This document shows positions 1-7,936 of a stretch of DNA of 64,000 bases, one piece after another (within the stretch, counting starts at the first letter, position 1; each line of letters starts with the position of its first letter). The translations under genes were made by a program, and so were the position numbers. This stretch comes from JACVRW01 sp046735115 (GTDB lineage: Bacteria; Actinomycetota; Thermoleophilia; Solirubrobacterales; Thermoleophilaceae): assembly GCA_046735115.1 (NCBI GenBank), contig JBKPSR010000012.1, positions 1-64,000 of the forward strand, read 5' to 3'. The notes beneath the pieces are model-generated. The model did not search any database. It was not told the origin of the DNA and saw only the letters and a list, made by a program, of their open reading frames with translations.

Positions 1-866
1 GCGGCCATCCGGGCTCGAGCGCCCGTGTCGCCGAGACCTGGCACGGCGGCGAGGGCGGCGCGCCCCATGTCGCCGGCGGTCTGGAAGCGGTCGTCCGGGT
101 CCTTCTCCATGCAGCGCTCGGCCACGGCGGAGAGCGCCTGCGGCGTGTCGGGCGCGAGCTCGACCGGCGACGGCGCCGGATCAGAGATATGCGCCCAAAG
201 CTTCGCGATGTCGTCGTCGCGGACGAACGGGACCTGGCCGGTGAGCAGCTCGTACAGGACGCAGCCGAGTGCGTAGACGTCGGCGCGGCCGTCGACCGCC
301 TCACCGCGCAGCTGCTCTGGCGCCACGTAGTCGAGCGTCCCCACCCACTCACCGGCCGCCGTGAGCCCACTGTCCGAGGCCGTCCGCTTAGTGAGCCCGA
401 AGTCTGTGAGGTAGGTGTGCTCGCCGCCGCCGCGAGCGGCGACGAGGATGTTCGCCGGCTTGACGTCGCGGTGCACGAGACCGCGCTCGTGCGCCGCGTC
501 GAGCGCGGACGCGACCTGAGCCACCACGCCGGCGGCTCGAGCGCCCTCGAAGGCGCCTTCCGCGGCAAGCAGCGCCCGCAGGTCGGTGCCGTCGACGTAA
601 CGCATGACGATGAACAGAACGCCGTCGTGCTCGCCCGCGGCGTAGACCGGGATGATGTTCGGGTGGTCAAGCGAGGCCGCGAGGCGCGACTCGCGCTCGA
701 AGCGCTCCCTGAATCCGTCGCGATCCGACAGCGACTCATTGATGACCTTCAGAGCGACGGGCCGCTCCAGCGAGATCTGCGCGGCGCGGTACACGACGCC
801 CATTCCGCCGCGGCCGATCTCATCGTCGATCCTGAAGTCCCCGAGGACCGAGCCAGTCGATAACAC
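1..866 (-). CDS. Hanks-type serine/threonine protein kinase, C-terminal part cut by window start
   Basis: Only the N-terminal catalytic domain lies in the window; the gene runs off the left edge. Visible kinase motifs in order are the glycine loop EIGRGGMGVVYRA, the ATP-anchoring lysine in VALKVI, the catalytic loop HRDVKPANIL, the DFG motif in TDFGLTK and APEQLRGE after the activation segment. I chose the GTG at 866 because it sits just before the domain and follows a short AGG. Any sensor or transmembrane portion would lie outside the window. It is divergent from an FHA-HTH gene 87 bases away, a plausible phosphothreonine-reading partner. The kinase family is certain; its substrate is unknown. 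Confidence 0.95.
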   Translation of the reverse strand, partial: MLSTGSVLGDFRIDDEIGRGGMGVVYRAAQISLERPVALKVINESLSDRDGFRERFERESRLAASLDHPNIIPVYAAGEHDGVLFIVMRYVDGTDLRALLAAEGAFEGARAAGVVAQVASALDAAHERGLVHRDVKPANILVAARGGGEHTYLTDFGLTKRTASDSGLTAAGEWVGTLDYVAPEQLRGEAVDGRADVYALGCVLYELLTGQVPFVRDDDIAKLWAHISDPAPSPVELAPDTPQALSAVAERCMEKDPDDRFQTAGDMGRAALAAVPGLGDTGARARMA

Positions 867-953
867 ACCTGATCCAAACGCCGGGGGTCGACTGGTCCAG
901 ACTAACCCAACTCTGTAGACCTCTGGCAGGTTTTGGGTCAGAGTGTGAGGACC

Positions 954-1640
954 ATGTCCGGCACGGGGCCGGCCAGCCCACACGCCGCCAGCGCGGCAGA
1001 GCTCAAGGCGCAGATCGAGGCCGAGCGCGACGGCCTGCCATTTCTGATCTACCGCGACGGCGAGGGCAAGCACAGCCTCCACGTGCTCGCCGACTCCAAG
1101 GACCGCGTGACCCTCGGCCGGCGGACCTCGGCGGACGTGCCGCTCGCCTGGGACGAGGAGGTCTCGCGCCTCCACGCCGAGCTAGTGCGAAGCGGGCACG
1201 ACTGGACCCTCAGCGACGACGGCCTCTCCCTGAACGGCTCCTTCGTGAACGGCAAGCCGGTGCGGGGCCGCTGCCGGCTCCGAGATGGCGACGCGCTGCG
1301 GGTGGGCGCGACGGTGCTCGTCTTCCGCAACCCGAGGGACGGCGAGTCGAGCGCGACTCTGCCCTCGGCCGAGCTGCGCAAGGTGGTGAGCCTCACTCCC
1401 TCGCAGAAGCGGGTGCTCGTCTCACTCTGCCGGCCCTTCAAGGAGTCGGCGATGTTCGCGACCCCGCCGACCAACGATCAGATCGCCGGCGAGCTGTTCC
1501 TGAGCGTGGACGCCGTGAAGAAGCACCTGCGCGCCCTGTTCGAGAAGTTCGGCGTCGAGCACCTGCCCCAGAACGAGAAGCGCGCCCGGCTCGTCGAGCG
1601 CGCCTTCGCGGGCGGCTTCATCTCGGAGCGCGAGCTCTAG
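954..1640 (+). CDS. FHA domain protein with C-terminal helix-turn-helix-like region
   Basis: A 228-residue cytoplasmic protein. Residues about 45-125 form an FHA domain with the expected GR, SRLHA and NGSFVNG signatures, which in this family bind phosphothreonine. Residues about 145-225 (TPSQKRVLVSL, then NDQIAGELFLSVDAVKKHLRAL) resemble a winged or LuxR-like DNA-binding helix-turn-helix. I chose the ATG at 954 over an in-frame TTG at 933 because GAGG stands five bases ahead of it. The divergent neighbour is a Ser/Thr kinase, so a kinase-controlled transcription factor is a reasonable inference. No target promoter can be identified from this sequence. Confidence 0.9.
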   Translation: MSGTGPASPHAASAAELKAQIEAERDGLPFLIYRDGEGKHSLHVLADSKDRVTLGRRTSADVPLAWDEEVSRLHAELVRSGHDWTLSDDGLSLNGSFVNGKPVRGRCRLRDGDALRVGATVLVFRNPRDGESSATLPSAELRKVVSLTPSQKRVLVSLCRPFKESAMFATPPTNDQIAGELFLSVDAVKKHLRALFEKFGVEHLPQNEKRARLVERAFAGGFISEREL

Positions 1641-1723
1641 CCGCCGCCAGGTCGCGGCTTCCGTAACGCCTGCGTAATCGGCGTTCGTAGCTTCGTCGCG
1701 CACTCCAAAGAAAGGGGTTCTCG

Positions 1724-2560
1724 ATGAAGTACGCATCCCAGAGGGGTCCGACGCTCGTGGCTGGCATGGCGATCGGCTTGGCGAGCTGTGCCTTGCTGGC
1801 AAGTGCCTCGACCGCGGCAGCGGCACCACGCAACGACGACTTCGCCGACGCGGTCGCGCTCCGCGTGGGCAAGGACGTGACCGGCAACGTCAACGGAGCC
1901 GGGAGGCAACGCGGTGAGCGCTTGCACGGCGGCTCGCTCGCGACCCATTCCGTGTGGTACCGCTTCCGCGCGAGGCGGAGGATCAGCGTCCAGCTGGGGA
2001 CGTGCTCCTCGAACTTCGACACCGTCATCGCCGTCTATACCGGCCGGCGCGTGTCGGCTCTGCGCGCGGTGGACTTCAATAACGATGGCTGCGGCCGCAC
2101 GGGCGGCGGGAGCCGTGTGAGCTTCACGGCGAGGAAGGGCAGGACCTACCGGATCGCCGTTGCGGGGTTCACTGCGAGCGGCCGCTTCAAGCTCACCGTT
2201 GACCGGATCTTCACACCGCTCAACGACGACCTCGCCGACGCCGTGACGCTCACACCCGGCTCTGGGGTGAGCGCTAGCACCAGAGGCGCCACACGCGAGC
2301 TGAGCGAGCCCGGACATGCGTACAACGAGCCGCACACGGTCTGGTTCAAACTGACGCTCCCGACCGAGACGGCGCTAACCGTCAACGCGTGCAACGGAAG
2401 CTACCCCGGGCTCACGGTCTACACCGGGTCGAGCATGAGCACGATCAAGCGGGTTGCCGCCGGAGGCTGCTCGGCCAGCTTCACCGCACTCGCCGGCACC
2501 ACCTACAGGGTCGTGGCCGAGGACGGCGGCAGCGGTGGCAGCTTCAGGATCAGCCTCTGA
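1724..2560 (+). CDS. Secreted protein with two PPC-like beta-sandwich repeats
   Basis: A 278-residue exported protein. A signal peptide spans about residues 1-37 (positive start, hydrophobic core, then STAAAA before PRNDD). Two homologous repeats follow, each beginning NDDFADAV or NDDLADAV and containing a VWYRF or VWFKL strand and a VYTG motif. This resembles the bacterial pre-peptidase C-terminal fold used for binding or stability in secreted proteins. Each repeat has a pair of cysteines that could form a disulfide. A strong ribosome binding site (AAAGAAAGGGG) precedes the ATG. No catalytic motif is visible, so the function is unknown. The next gene, a PhoD phosphatase, starts directly after the stop and is also exported. 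Confidence 0.8.
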   Translation: MKYASQRGPTLVAGMAIGLASCALLASASTAAAAPRNDDFADAVALRVGKDVTGNVNGAGRQRGERLHGGSLATHSVWYRFRARRRISVQLGTCSSNFDTVIAVYTGRRVSALRAVDFNNDGCGRTGGGSRVSFTARKGRTYRIAVAGFTASGRFKLTVDRIFTPLNDDLADAVTLTPGSGVSASTRGATRELSEPGHAYNEPHTVWFKLTLPTETALTVNACNGSYPGLTVYTGSSMSTIKRVAAGGCSASFTALAGTTYRVVAEDGGSGGSFRISL

Positions 2561-2614
2561 GGTGGTCGTATCTCCTTCTTCGCGAAGGATCGGGTTCCGC
2601 GTGCGGTCTGCGCG

Positions 2615-4117
2615 TTGGCGGCGTTGGCGCTCCTCGCGCCGCCGGCGCGCGCGGCCGACGGGTTCTCACTCGGCGTGACCGCGGGCGAGGTCACGGCCAG
2701 GTCGGCGCGGCTATGGGCGCATGCCGACCGCACCGGAACGTACTTCCTGCAGCTGTCGAGGGGGGCCCTCGCCGGTGGCTGCCGGCGCGGGCCGCGCGTC
2801 ACCGCGACCCGCTCCCACGACCGCACGCTGCAGGTGCGGGTGACCGGGCTGCGCCCGGGCTCCCGCTACGCGTATCGGTTCTGCAGGGGCAGCCGCTCGA
2901 GCGTGACAGGCGGCTTCCGCACGGCGCCGGGTGCGGGATCCACCGCCCCGGTTCGCTTCGGCATGACCGCCGACCTGGACGGCGTGGAGCGCGGCGGGAT
3001 ACCCGCATGGAACAGGTTCGAGGTACTGGCCGCGATGGCGCGCGAGCCGTTCGACTTCAATGTGGCCCTGGGCGATGTGATCTATTCCGACACCGTCCTG
3101 GGCGGGTTCCCGCACGCGATGACGGTGCGGGCGAAATGGGCGAAGTACCGCCAGAACCTCCGGTTCGCCAACTTCAGGACGTTGCGCGCGGCGACGGGTC
3201 TGTACTCACATTGGGATGACCACGAGTTCATCAACGACTTCTCGGTACGGGAGCACGGTCGCAGGCTCTACGCCCACGGCGCCAAGGCATTCCTCGACTA
3301 CAACGCCGTCACCTACACGCGCCGGACCGGCATCTACCGGTCATTCAGATGGGGAGCGAATCTCGAGATCTTCCTCCCGGATCTCCGCTCGTTCCGGAGC
3401 GCCGACGCTGGCGCGGCGGGGCGTTGCGCGAACCCGATCACGGGGAGACCGGACATTGCGCCGACTCTCCCCACCGACTTGCGGAAGCGCCTTTCGCGGT
3501 ATCGCCGCGATCTGTCCGCCGGCGTCCGAAAAGGGTGCACGGACGCGATTGCCGATCCGCGCCGGACGATGATGGGATCGCGGCAGTTCAGGCAGTTCGC
3601 ACGCGACATCCGCGGCTCGGGCGCCACCTTCAAGGTGATCCTGAGCTCGGTCCCGGTTCAGCAGCTTTACGGCTTTCCGCTCGACCGGTGGGAAGGATTC
3701 GAGCCGGCCCGTCAGCGCCTGCTCCGCTTCCTGCAGGAGAACATCCCCAACGTCGTCTTTCTCAGCGCGGATGCCCACGGAGCATTCATCAACGAGGTGA
3801 TGCTCCGGACCGTCGAGGCGGGCGGCCCGGCGGGCACGGGCATATACGAGGCCGTGGCGGGGCCCGTCGCGGCGCTCACCTACAGCGGTGCGCTGGGCTC
3901 TGCGGGCGCCGCGCTCGGCTTCACAACCGAGCTTTTCAAGCCGCCTCGCCCGCAGGGCCTGGGCATGTCGTGCGCCCAGCCCAGCGTCTATTCGTACGCG
4001 GACACGCTGGCCACGTCGGAGACACTGACGATCACGCTGCGGGATGAGCGGGGCCAGCCAGTGATCGATCTCGCTACGGGCGCGGCCTGCCCGCCGCTTG
4101 TGATCCGGAGGCGTTAG
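2615..4117 (+). CDS. phoD: PhoD-like alkaline phosphatase/phosphodiesterase, secreted
   Basis: A metallophosphatase of the PhoD family, which releases phosphate from phosphoesters outside the membrane. Metal-binding motifs are FGMTADLD, GDVIYSD, WDDHEF and LSADAHGAF, in the usual order. An N-terminal Fn3-like domain (about residues 20-105) carries the TARSARLWAHAD and PGSRYAYRF strands typical of the family. The start is unclear. The first ordinary start codon is TTG 2615, giving a very short signal sequence. The frame stays open back to the preceding stop at 2558 and there encodes a basic stretch (AKDRVPR) that would make a proper n-region. An ATC at 2570 follows a GAGGTGG. The stop codon shares bases with that of lysS on the other strand. 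Confidence 0.9.
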   Translation: MAALALLAPPARAADGFSLGVTAGEVTARSARLWAHADRTGTYFLQLSRGALAGGCRRGPRVTATRSHDRTLQVRVTGLRPGSRYAYRFCRGSRSSVTGGFRTAPGAGSTAPVRFGMTADLDGVERGGIPAWNRFEVLAAMAREPFDFNVALGDVIYSDTVLGGFPHAMTVRAKWAKYRQNLRFANFRTLRAATGLYSHWDDHEFINDFSVREHGRRLYAHGAKAFLDYNAVTYTRRTGIYRSFRWGANLEIFLPDLRSFRSADAGAAGRCANPITGRPDIAPTLPTDLRKRLSRYRRDLSAGVRKGCTDAIADPRRTMMGSRQFRQFARDIRGSGATFKVILSSVPVQQLYGFPLDRWEGFEPARQRLLRFLQENIPNVVFLSADAHGAFINEVMLRTVEAGGPAGTGIYEAVAGPVAALTYSGALGSAGAALGFTTELFKPPRPQGLGMSCAQPSVYSYADTLATSETLTITLRDERGQPVIDLATGAACPPLVIRRR

Positions 4118-5490
4118 TCCCGCATCGCGGGGAAGAGCACGACCTCGCGGATGCCGTGGCGCCCGCTCAGGATCATCACGAGCCGGTCGATCCCGATGCC
4201 GATGCCGCCGGTGGGCGGCATGCCGTAAGCCAGGGCCTGTAGGTAGTCCTCGTCGAAGGGCTGGGTTTCCTCGTCGCCGGCGGCCTGGTCGCGCCGCTGC
4301 TGCTCGAAGCGGGCGCGCTGCTCGTCGGGATCGTTCAGCTCCGTGAAGGCGTTCGCGTACTCCATGCCGGCCGCGAATGCCTCGAAGCGCTCCACGAGCC
4401 CTTCCTCCGAGCGGTGATCCTTCGCGAACGGCGAGAGCTCCTTCGGGTAGTCCATGATCAGGGTGGGGTCCTGGAGGTCGGGCTCGACCCGCTTCGAGAG
4501 CAGCTCGTCGACCCGCTTGGCCCAGGTGCCCTCGCCGGGGAGCTCCTCGTCGCCGTAGACGTCGATCCCCGTCTTGTCCCTGATCGCGTCGCGCAGGGTG
4601 ATGCGCTTCCACGGGCGCGAGAAGTCGATCGGTCCCTCGTAGCCGACCTCCTCGGCGACGAACGAGATCAGCTCCTCCAGGCGGTCGGCGATGTCGTTGT
4701 AGTCCGCGTACGCCTCGTACCACTCGAGCATCGTGAACTCGGGGTTGTGCTTGTGCGAGATGCCCTCGTTGCGGAAGTCCTTCCCGATCTCGTAGACCCG
4801 CTCGAGGCCGCCCACGATCAGGCGCTTCAGGTAGAGCTCGTCGGCGATCCGCAGGAACAGGTCGCGGTCGAGCGCGTTGTGGTGCGTCACGAACGGCCTC
4901 GAGAGCGCGCCGCCGTAGAGCGGCTGGAGGATCGGCGTCTCGACCTCCAGGAAGCCACGCTCGTCGAGCCAGCGCCGGATGGCGCGGACGACCTTGGTCC
5001 GGAGGATGAAGAGCTCGCGCGTCTCCGGGTTGGCGACGAGATCGACCTCTCTATGTCTGTAACGAGTCTCGACGTCCTCGAGCCCAAAGTGCTCCTTGGG
5101 TATGTCCCGAAGCGACTTGGCGAGGAGCGTCCAGTCGCTCACCGCGAGGCTCAGCTGACCGCGCCGGGTCTTGAACGCCGTTCCATCCACACCGATGAGG
5201 TCCCCGATGTCCAGGGCCACAAGGCGGTCGAACGACTTCTCGCCCAGCACGTCCCTCTTCGCATGCAGCTGGATCTTGCCCTCACGGTCCGCGAGATCGA
5301 TGAACGCGGCTCCGCCCTGGTCGCGCCGGGCAACCATTCGGCCCGCCACGCGATAGGCGCGATCGGTTTCCTCGCCGGGGTCGAGATCGTCGACAACCGA
5401 CGACGTGGCAACGACCCCCGGGAATCCGTGCGGGAAGGGGTCGATGCCCTGCGCGCGCAGGCGCTCGAGCTTGGCCCGGCGGTCATCCAC
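4114..5490 (-). CDS. lysS: Lysine--tRNA ligase, class II
   Basis: Charges tRNA-Lys with lysine in the cytoplasm. An OB-fold anticodon-binding domain covers about residues 30-135. The class II catalytic core follows, with motif 2 near RNEGISHKHNPEFTMLEW and motif 3 near GMPPTGGIGIGIDRLVM. At 458 residues it is slightly shorter than the roughly 500 typical of bacterial LysRS, mainly at the N-terminus. It starts 15 bases after the greA stop and is very likely co-transcribed with it. Its TAA overlaps the TAG of the convergent phoD gene within TTAG, leaving no room for a separate terminator. Confidence 0.97.
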   Translation of the reverse strand: MDDRRAKLERLRAQGIDPFPHGFPGVVATSSVVDDLDPGEETDRAYRVAGRMVARRDQGGAAFIDLADREGKIQLHAKRDVLGEKSFDRLVALDIGDLIGVDGTAFKTRRGQLSLAVSDWTLLAKSLRDIPKEHFGLEDVETRYRHREVDLVANPETRELFILRTKVVRAIRRWLDERGFLEVETPILQPLYGGALSRPFVTHHNALDRDLFLRIADELYLKRLIVGGLERVYEIGKDFRNEGISHKHNPEFTMLEWYEAYADYNDIADRLEELISFVAEEVGYEGPIDFSRPWKRITLRDAIRDKTGIDVYGDEELPGEGTWAKRVDELLSKRVEPDLQDPTLIMDYPKELSPFAKDHRSEEGLVERFEAFAAGMEYANAFTELNDPDEQRARFEQQRRDQAAGDEETQPFDEDYLQALAYGMPPTGGIGIGIDRLVMILSGRHGIREVVLFPAMRD

Positions 5491-5505
5491 GCGCCGGGAG
5501 GCTAC

Positions 5506-5982
5506 TCAGCGCTCGATCTTGGTGATCTTGAGCTTGCGTGCGGGGCCGCGGGGCACCTGCACGCTGACCGTCTCGCCGCGCTTGTGGCCGATCAGTGCAC
5601 GGCCCACGGGGGACTCGTTCGAGAGCTTGTTGCCGGAGGGGTCGGCCTCGGCGGAGCCGACGATCTTGTACTTCACCGACTTGTCGGTCTTCTGGTCCTT
5701 GACGTGCACGGTGACGCCGACGCTCACGACATCCGTGTCGACCGACTTCGCGTCGATCACGCGGGCGTTCCGCAGCTTCTCCTCGAGGTCCGCGATCTGC
5801 TTCTCGAGCATCGCCTGCTCGTTCTTGGCGTCGTCGTACTCCGCATTCTCGGAGATGTCGCCGAACTCGCGCGCCTCCTTGATGCGCTCGGCCACCTCGC
5901 GGCGCCGGTCGCCGCTGAGGAAGTCGATCTTGGCCTTGAGCTCTTTGAGGCCTTCGGGTGTGAGAACGGTCTCTCGTGCCAT
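5506..5982 (-). CDS. greA: Transcription elongation factor GreA
   Basis: Rescues backtracked RNA polymerase by stimulating transcript cleavage in the secondary channel. The 158-residue length is normal. The N-terminal coiled coil carries the family signature GDISENAEYDDAKNEQ with acidic tip residues, and the C-terminal FKBP-like domain ends with SPVGRALIGHKRGETVSVQVP. The first gene of a greA-lysS pair. On the minus strand the upstream region has a possible promoter (TTGATC, 19 bases, TATAGG) beginning near 6067; this is only a weak match. Confidence 0.97.
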   Translation of the reverse strand: MARETVLTPEGLKELKAKIDFLSGDRRREVAERIKEAREFGDISENAEYDDAKNEQAMLEKQIADLEEKLRNARVIDAKSVDTDVVSVGVTVHVKDQKTDKSVKYKIVGSAEADPSGNKLSNESPVGRALIGHKRGETVSVQVPRGPARKLKITKIER

Positions 5983-6061
5983 AAGAAAAACCCCCGTCTT
6001 TCCTTGCGGAGGGAGCCGAGGAGTGTAGCAATCCCCTATACGTCCGAAAGGGTGCTTTTGA

Positions 6062-6307
6062 TCAAGTTTCGAAGCTTTCAGCGAGCTTTCCGAGGCGTCT
6101 CACCTCCGCCTCGATCTCGGGTGCACGGTTGCCCGGATCGCTGTTCAGGAGCTCGATGCTGTCGGCGATCCGGACCACGCGATGACGGATGCGAGCAGCG
6201 TCGCCGTGCCGAGGAGCCCACAGCTCCGTCGACGGCCGAAGCCGGGCCGCGGCGCCCGCGGAGGCCGTGGCGCTCGCGATCGCGAAGCCAATGCTCGTGA
6301 GGATCAC
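6062..6307 (-). CDS. Hypothetical membrane protein fragment, possibly the 3' part of a frameshifted gene
   Basis: An 81-residue reading frame opening with a hydrophobic stretch (ILTSIGFAIASATASAGAAA) and ending in a charged, helix-forming tail (RIADSIELLNSDPGNRAPEIEAEV). A TGA about 40 bases upstream closes the frame. In a different minus-strand frame, at about 6332-6397, lies another transmembrane-like stretch (FALVTGLSCAAIAAVIALL). Joining the two by one frame change would give a small two-helix membrane protein, so this may be a decayed gene or a sequencing error. No family was recognised. The 5983-6472 interval holds nothing else beyond the greA upstream region. Confidence 0.4.
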   Translation of the reverse strand: MILTSIGFAIASATASAGAAARLRPSTELWAPRHGDAARIRHRVVRIADSIELLNSDPGNRAPEIEAEVRRLGKLAESFET

Positions 6308-6472
6308 GCGCGCATCGCCGTCGCTGAAGGACCCGGGTCAGGAGCGCGATCACGGCTGCGATCGCGGCACAGGAGAGGCCCGTCACGAGCGCGAATGCCG
6401 GCGAAGCCGCGGATGGACGCGATGTCCGCGGTGACCCGGACTGTTTCGGCAACGTGCTACAGAAACCTTGAG

Positions 6473-7462
6473 TTAAGCAGCGGCGGGCATAGCCGGCTGG
6501 GCTACGGCCCGCCAGAGTTCCCGCGCGTGGGCCGACGTCGGTGCGGTTACGAGCGGCTGGCGCTCGCGCTTCGACAGGCCCAGGCGGTCCGCGTACCACG
6601 GATAGAACTTCCGCAGATAGCGGCCGGCGCGGTCGACCCCGAGGTGGTCCTCGGCGGAGGCGATCACCCACTCCAGCTCGGTGAGCACCTCGTCGGGCGA
6701 GGGGTCGCCCTCGTAGACGCCGAGCAGGCGGCCGAACAGCCAGGGGTTGCCGAGCGCGCCGCGGGCGAGCATCACGGCCTCCGCACCGCTCTCCTCGAAC
6801 GCCGTCAGCACGCGTTCCTCGGTCGACAGGCCGCCCGAGAGCAGCACCGGCACGGGCAGCGACTCCACGAGCTCGCGCGCGAGCGCGTAGTCCGGCGCGC
6901 CTGAATGTTGCTGCGAGGCGTGGCGGGGGTGGAAGGCGATGCCGGCCACCCCGGCCTCCTCGACGAGGCGACGCGCCAGCTCGACGCCGCGCGTGTCGCC
7001 CGGCTCGTGCCCGGGGCGGAGCTTCACCGTCACGGGCAGACCACTGCCCTCGCGGGCGGCGGTCGCGATCGCCACCGCACGGGCGGGATCGCCCAGCAGG
7101 GCGGCGCCGGCACCCGTCTTGCAGACCTTCCGGACCGGGCAGCCCATGTTGAGGTCGATGACGTCCGCCCCCGCGACCGCGACGATCGCCGCCGCCTCGC
7201 GCATGACGGACGCGTCGTGGCCGAAGAGCTGCATCGACACCGGGTGCTCGTCTGGGTGGATGCGCAGGAACTCGCGGTGGGTGCGCGCGTCGCCGTGAAC
7301 CAGGCCGAAGCTCGACACCATCTCGGACACGACGAGGCCGGCGCCGTGCCGCCTCGCCTGGAGCCGCACGAACCAGTTGCCAATGCCGGCGAGCGGCGCG
7401 AGCACCATGCGGTTGGCGACCCTCAGGCCGCCGAGCGTCCACGTGTCGTTGAGCGAGCGCAC
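6473..7462 (-). CDS. dus: tRNA-dihydrouridine synthase (Dus family)
   Basis: An FMN-dependent enzyme reducing uridine to dihydrouridine in tRNA D-loops. The TIM-barrel start (NRMVLAPLAGIGNWFVR) matches the family. The conserved segment DLNMGCPVRKVCKTGAGAAL holds the catalytic cysteine. VTVKLRPG and FHPRHASQQHSGAPDYA follow, with the flavin-phosphate motif in LLSGGLST. The 329-residue length is typical. Which tRNA positions it modifies cannot be read from the sequence. It lies 18 bases downstream of the STAS gene on the same strand. Confidence 0.95.
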   Translation of the reverse strand: MRSLNDTWTLGGLRVANRMVLAPLAGIGNWFVRLQARRHGAGLVVSEMVSSFGLVHGDARTHREFLRIHPDEHPVSMQLFGHDASVMREAAAIVAVAGADVIDLNMGCPVRKVCKTGAGAALLGDPARAVAIATAAREGSGLPVTVKLRPGHEPGDTRGVELARRLVEEAGVAGIAFHPRHASQQHSGAPDYALARELVESLPVPVLLSGGLSTEERVLTAFEESGAEAVMLARGALGNPWLFGRLLGVYEGDPSPDEVLTELEWVIASAEDHLGVDRAGRYLRKFYPWYADRLGLSKRERQPLVTAPTSAHARELWRAVAQPAMPAAA

Positions 7463-7480
7463 GGGGAGAAGTTAGCGCCG

Positions 7481-7909
7481 CTACGCGGCGTCGCGCGGAT
7501 CGGTGCCGTCGGCCAGGACCCGCAGCTCGTTCTCGGCGTGGACCAGCTCGATCAGGCGGCGGACGGCCGAGGACGGTCGGGCGATCGCGATGCTGCCGCC
7601 GTCGCCGCGGGCCCGGCGGGTGGCTCGAAGCAGCACGCCGAGTCCGTGCAAGTCCATGAAGTCGACGTCGCGCAGGTCGAGCACCACCCGCTTCTTCCGC
7701 CCGAGCAGCCGGTTGACCGCCTCGCCGACGCGCGGTGCGGTGGCGGCGTCGACCTCCCCCTGAACGCGGACGACGGTCACCCTTCCGAGATCATCGACGG
7801 ACACCTCAAATGGATGCGGGCGAACCCGAGCGGCCAGAACGAATCCTTTGTGTACGTCGAGTCCGCTCCGGCGCTCGCGGTGGCCGCCGGGCGCGTCCGG
7901 TCCGAACAT
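7481..7909 (-). CDS. STAS domain protein, anti-sigma-factor-antagonist-like, lacking the phosphorylatable serine
   Basis: A 142-residue protein whose residues about 33-135 form a STAS domain: VQGEVDAATAPRVGEAVNRLL, then VVLDLRDVDFMDLHGLGVLL. Anti-sigma antagonists such as SpoIIAA have FMDSSGLGV here, and the serine is phosphorylated by the anti-sigma kinase. In this protein both serines are replaced (LH), so classical phospho-control seems impossible. It may act constitutively or serve only as a binding module. No anti-sigma kinase or sigma factor gene is adjacent; coaX lies upstream and the Dus gene downstream. The start at ATG 7909 gives an unrelated N-terminal extension of about 30 residues and is uncertain. 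Confidence 0.88.
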   Translation of the reverse strand: MFGPDAPGGHRERRSGLDVHKGFVLAARVRPHPFEVSVDDLGRVTVVRVQGEVDAATAPRVGEAVNRLLGRKKRVVLDLRDVDFMDLHGLGVLLRATRRARGDGGSIAIARPSSAVRRLIELVHAENELRVLADGTDPRDAA

Positions 7910-7936
7910 ACACCCGGTTTGGGGTAATTGGAACGA

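Noticed and set aside
4414..6300. A 628-codon open frame on the plus strand
   Set aside because: Antisense to lysS and greA, which both have complete conserved motifs; no independent evidence for it.
6473..6904. Plus-strand open frame across the end of dus as a separate gene
   Set aside because: Antisense to the conserved C-terminal part of the Dus enzyme; composition typical of a shadow frame.
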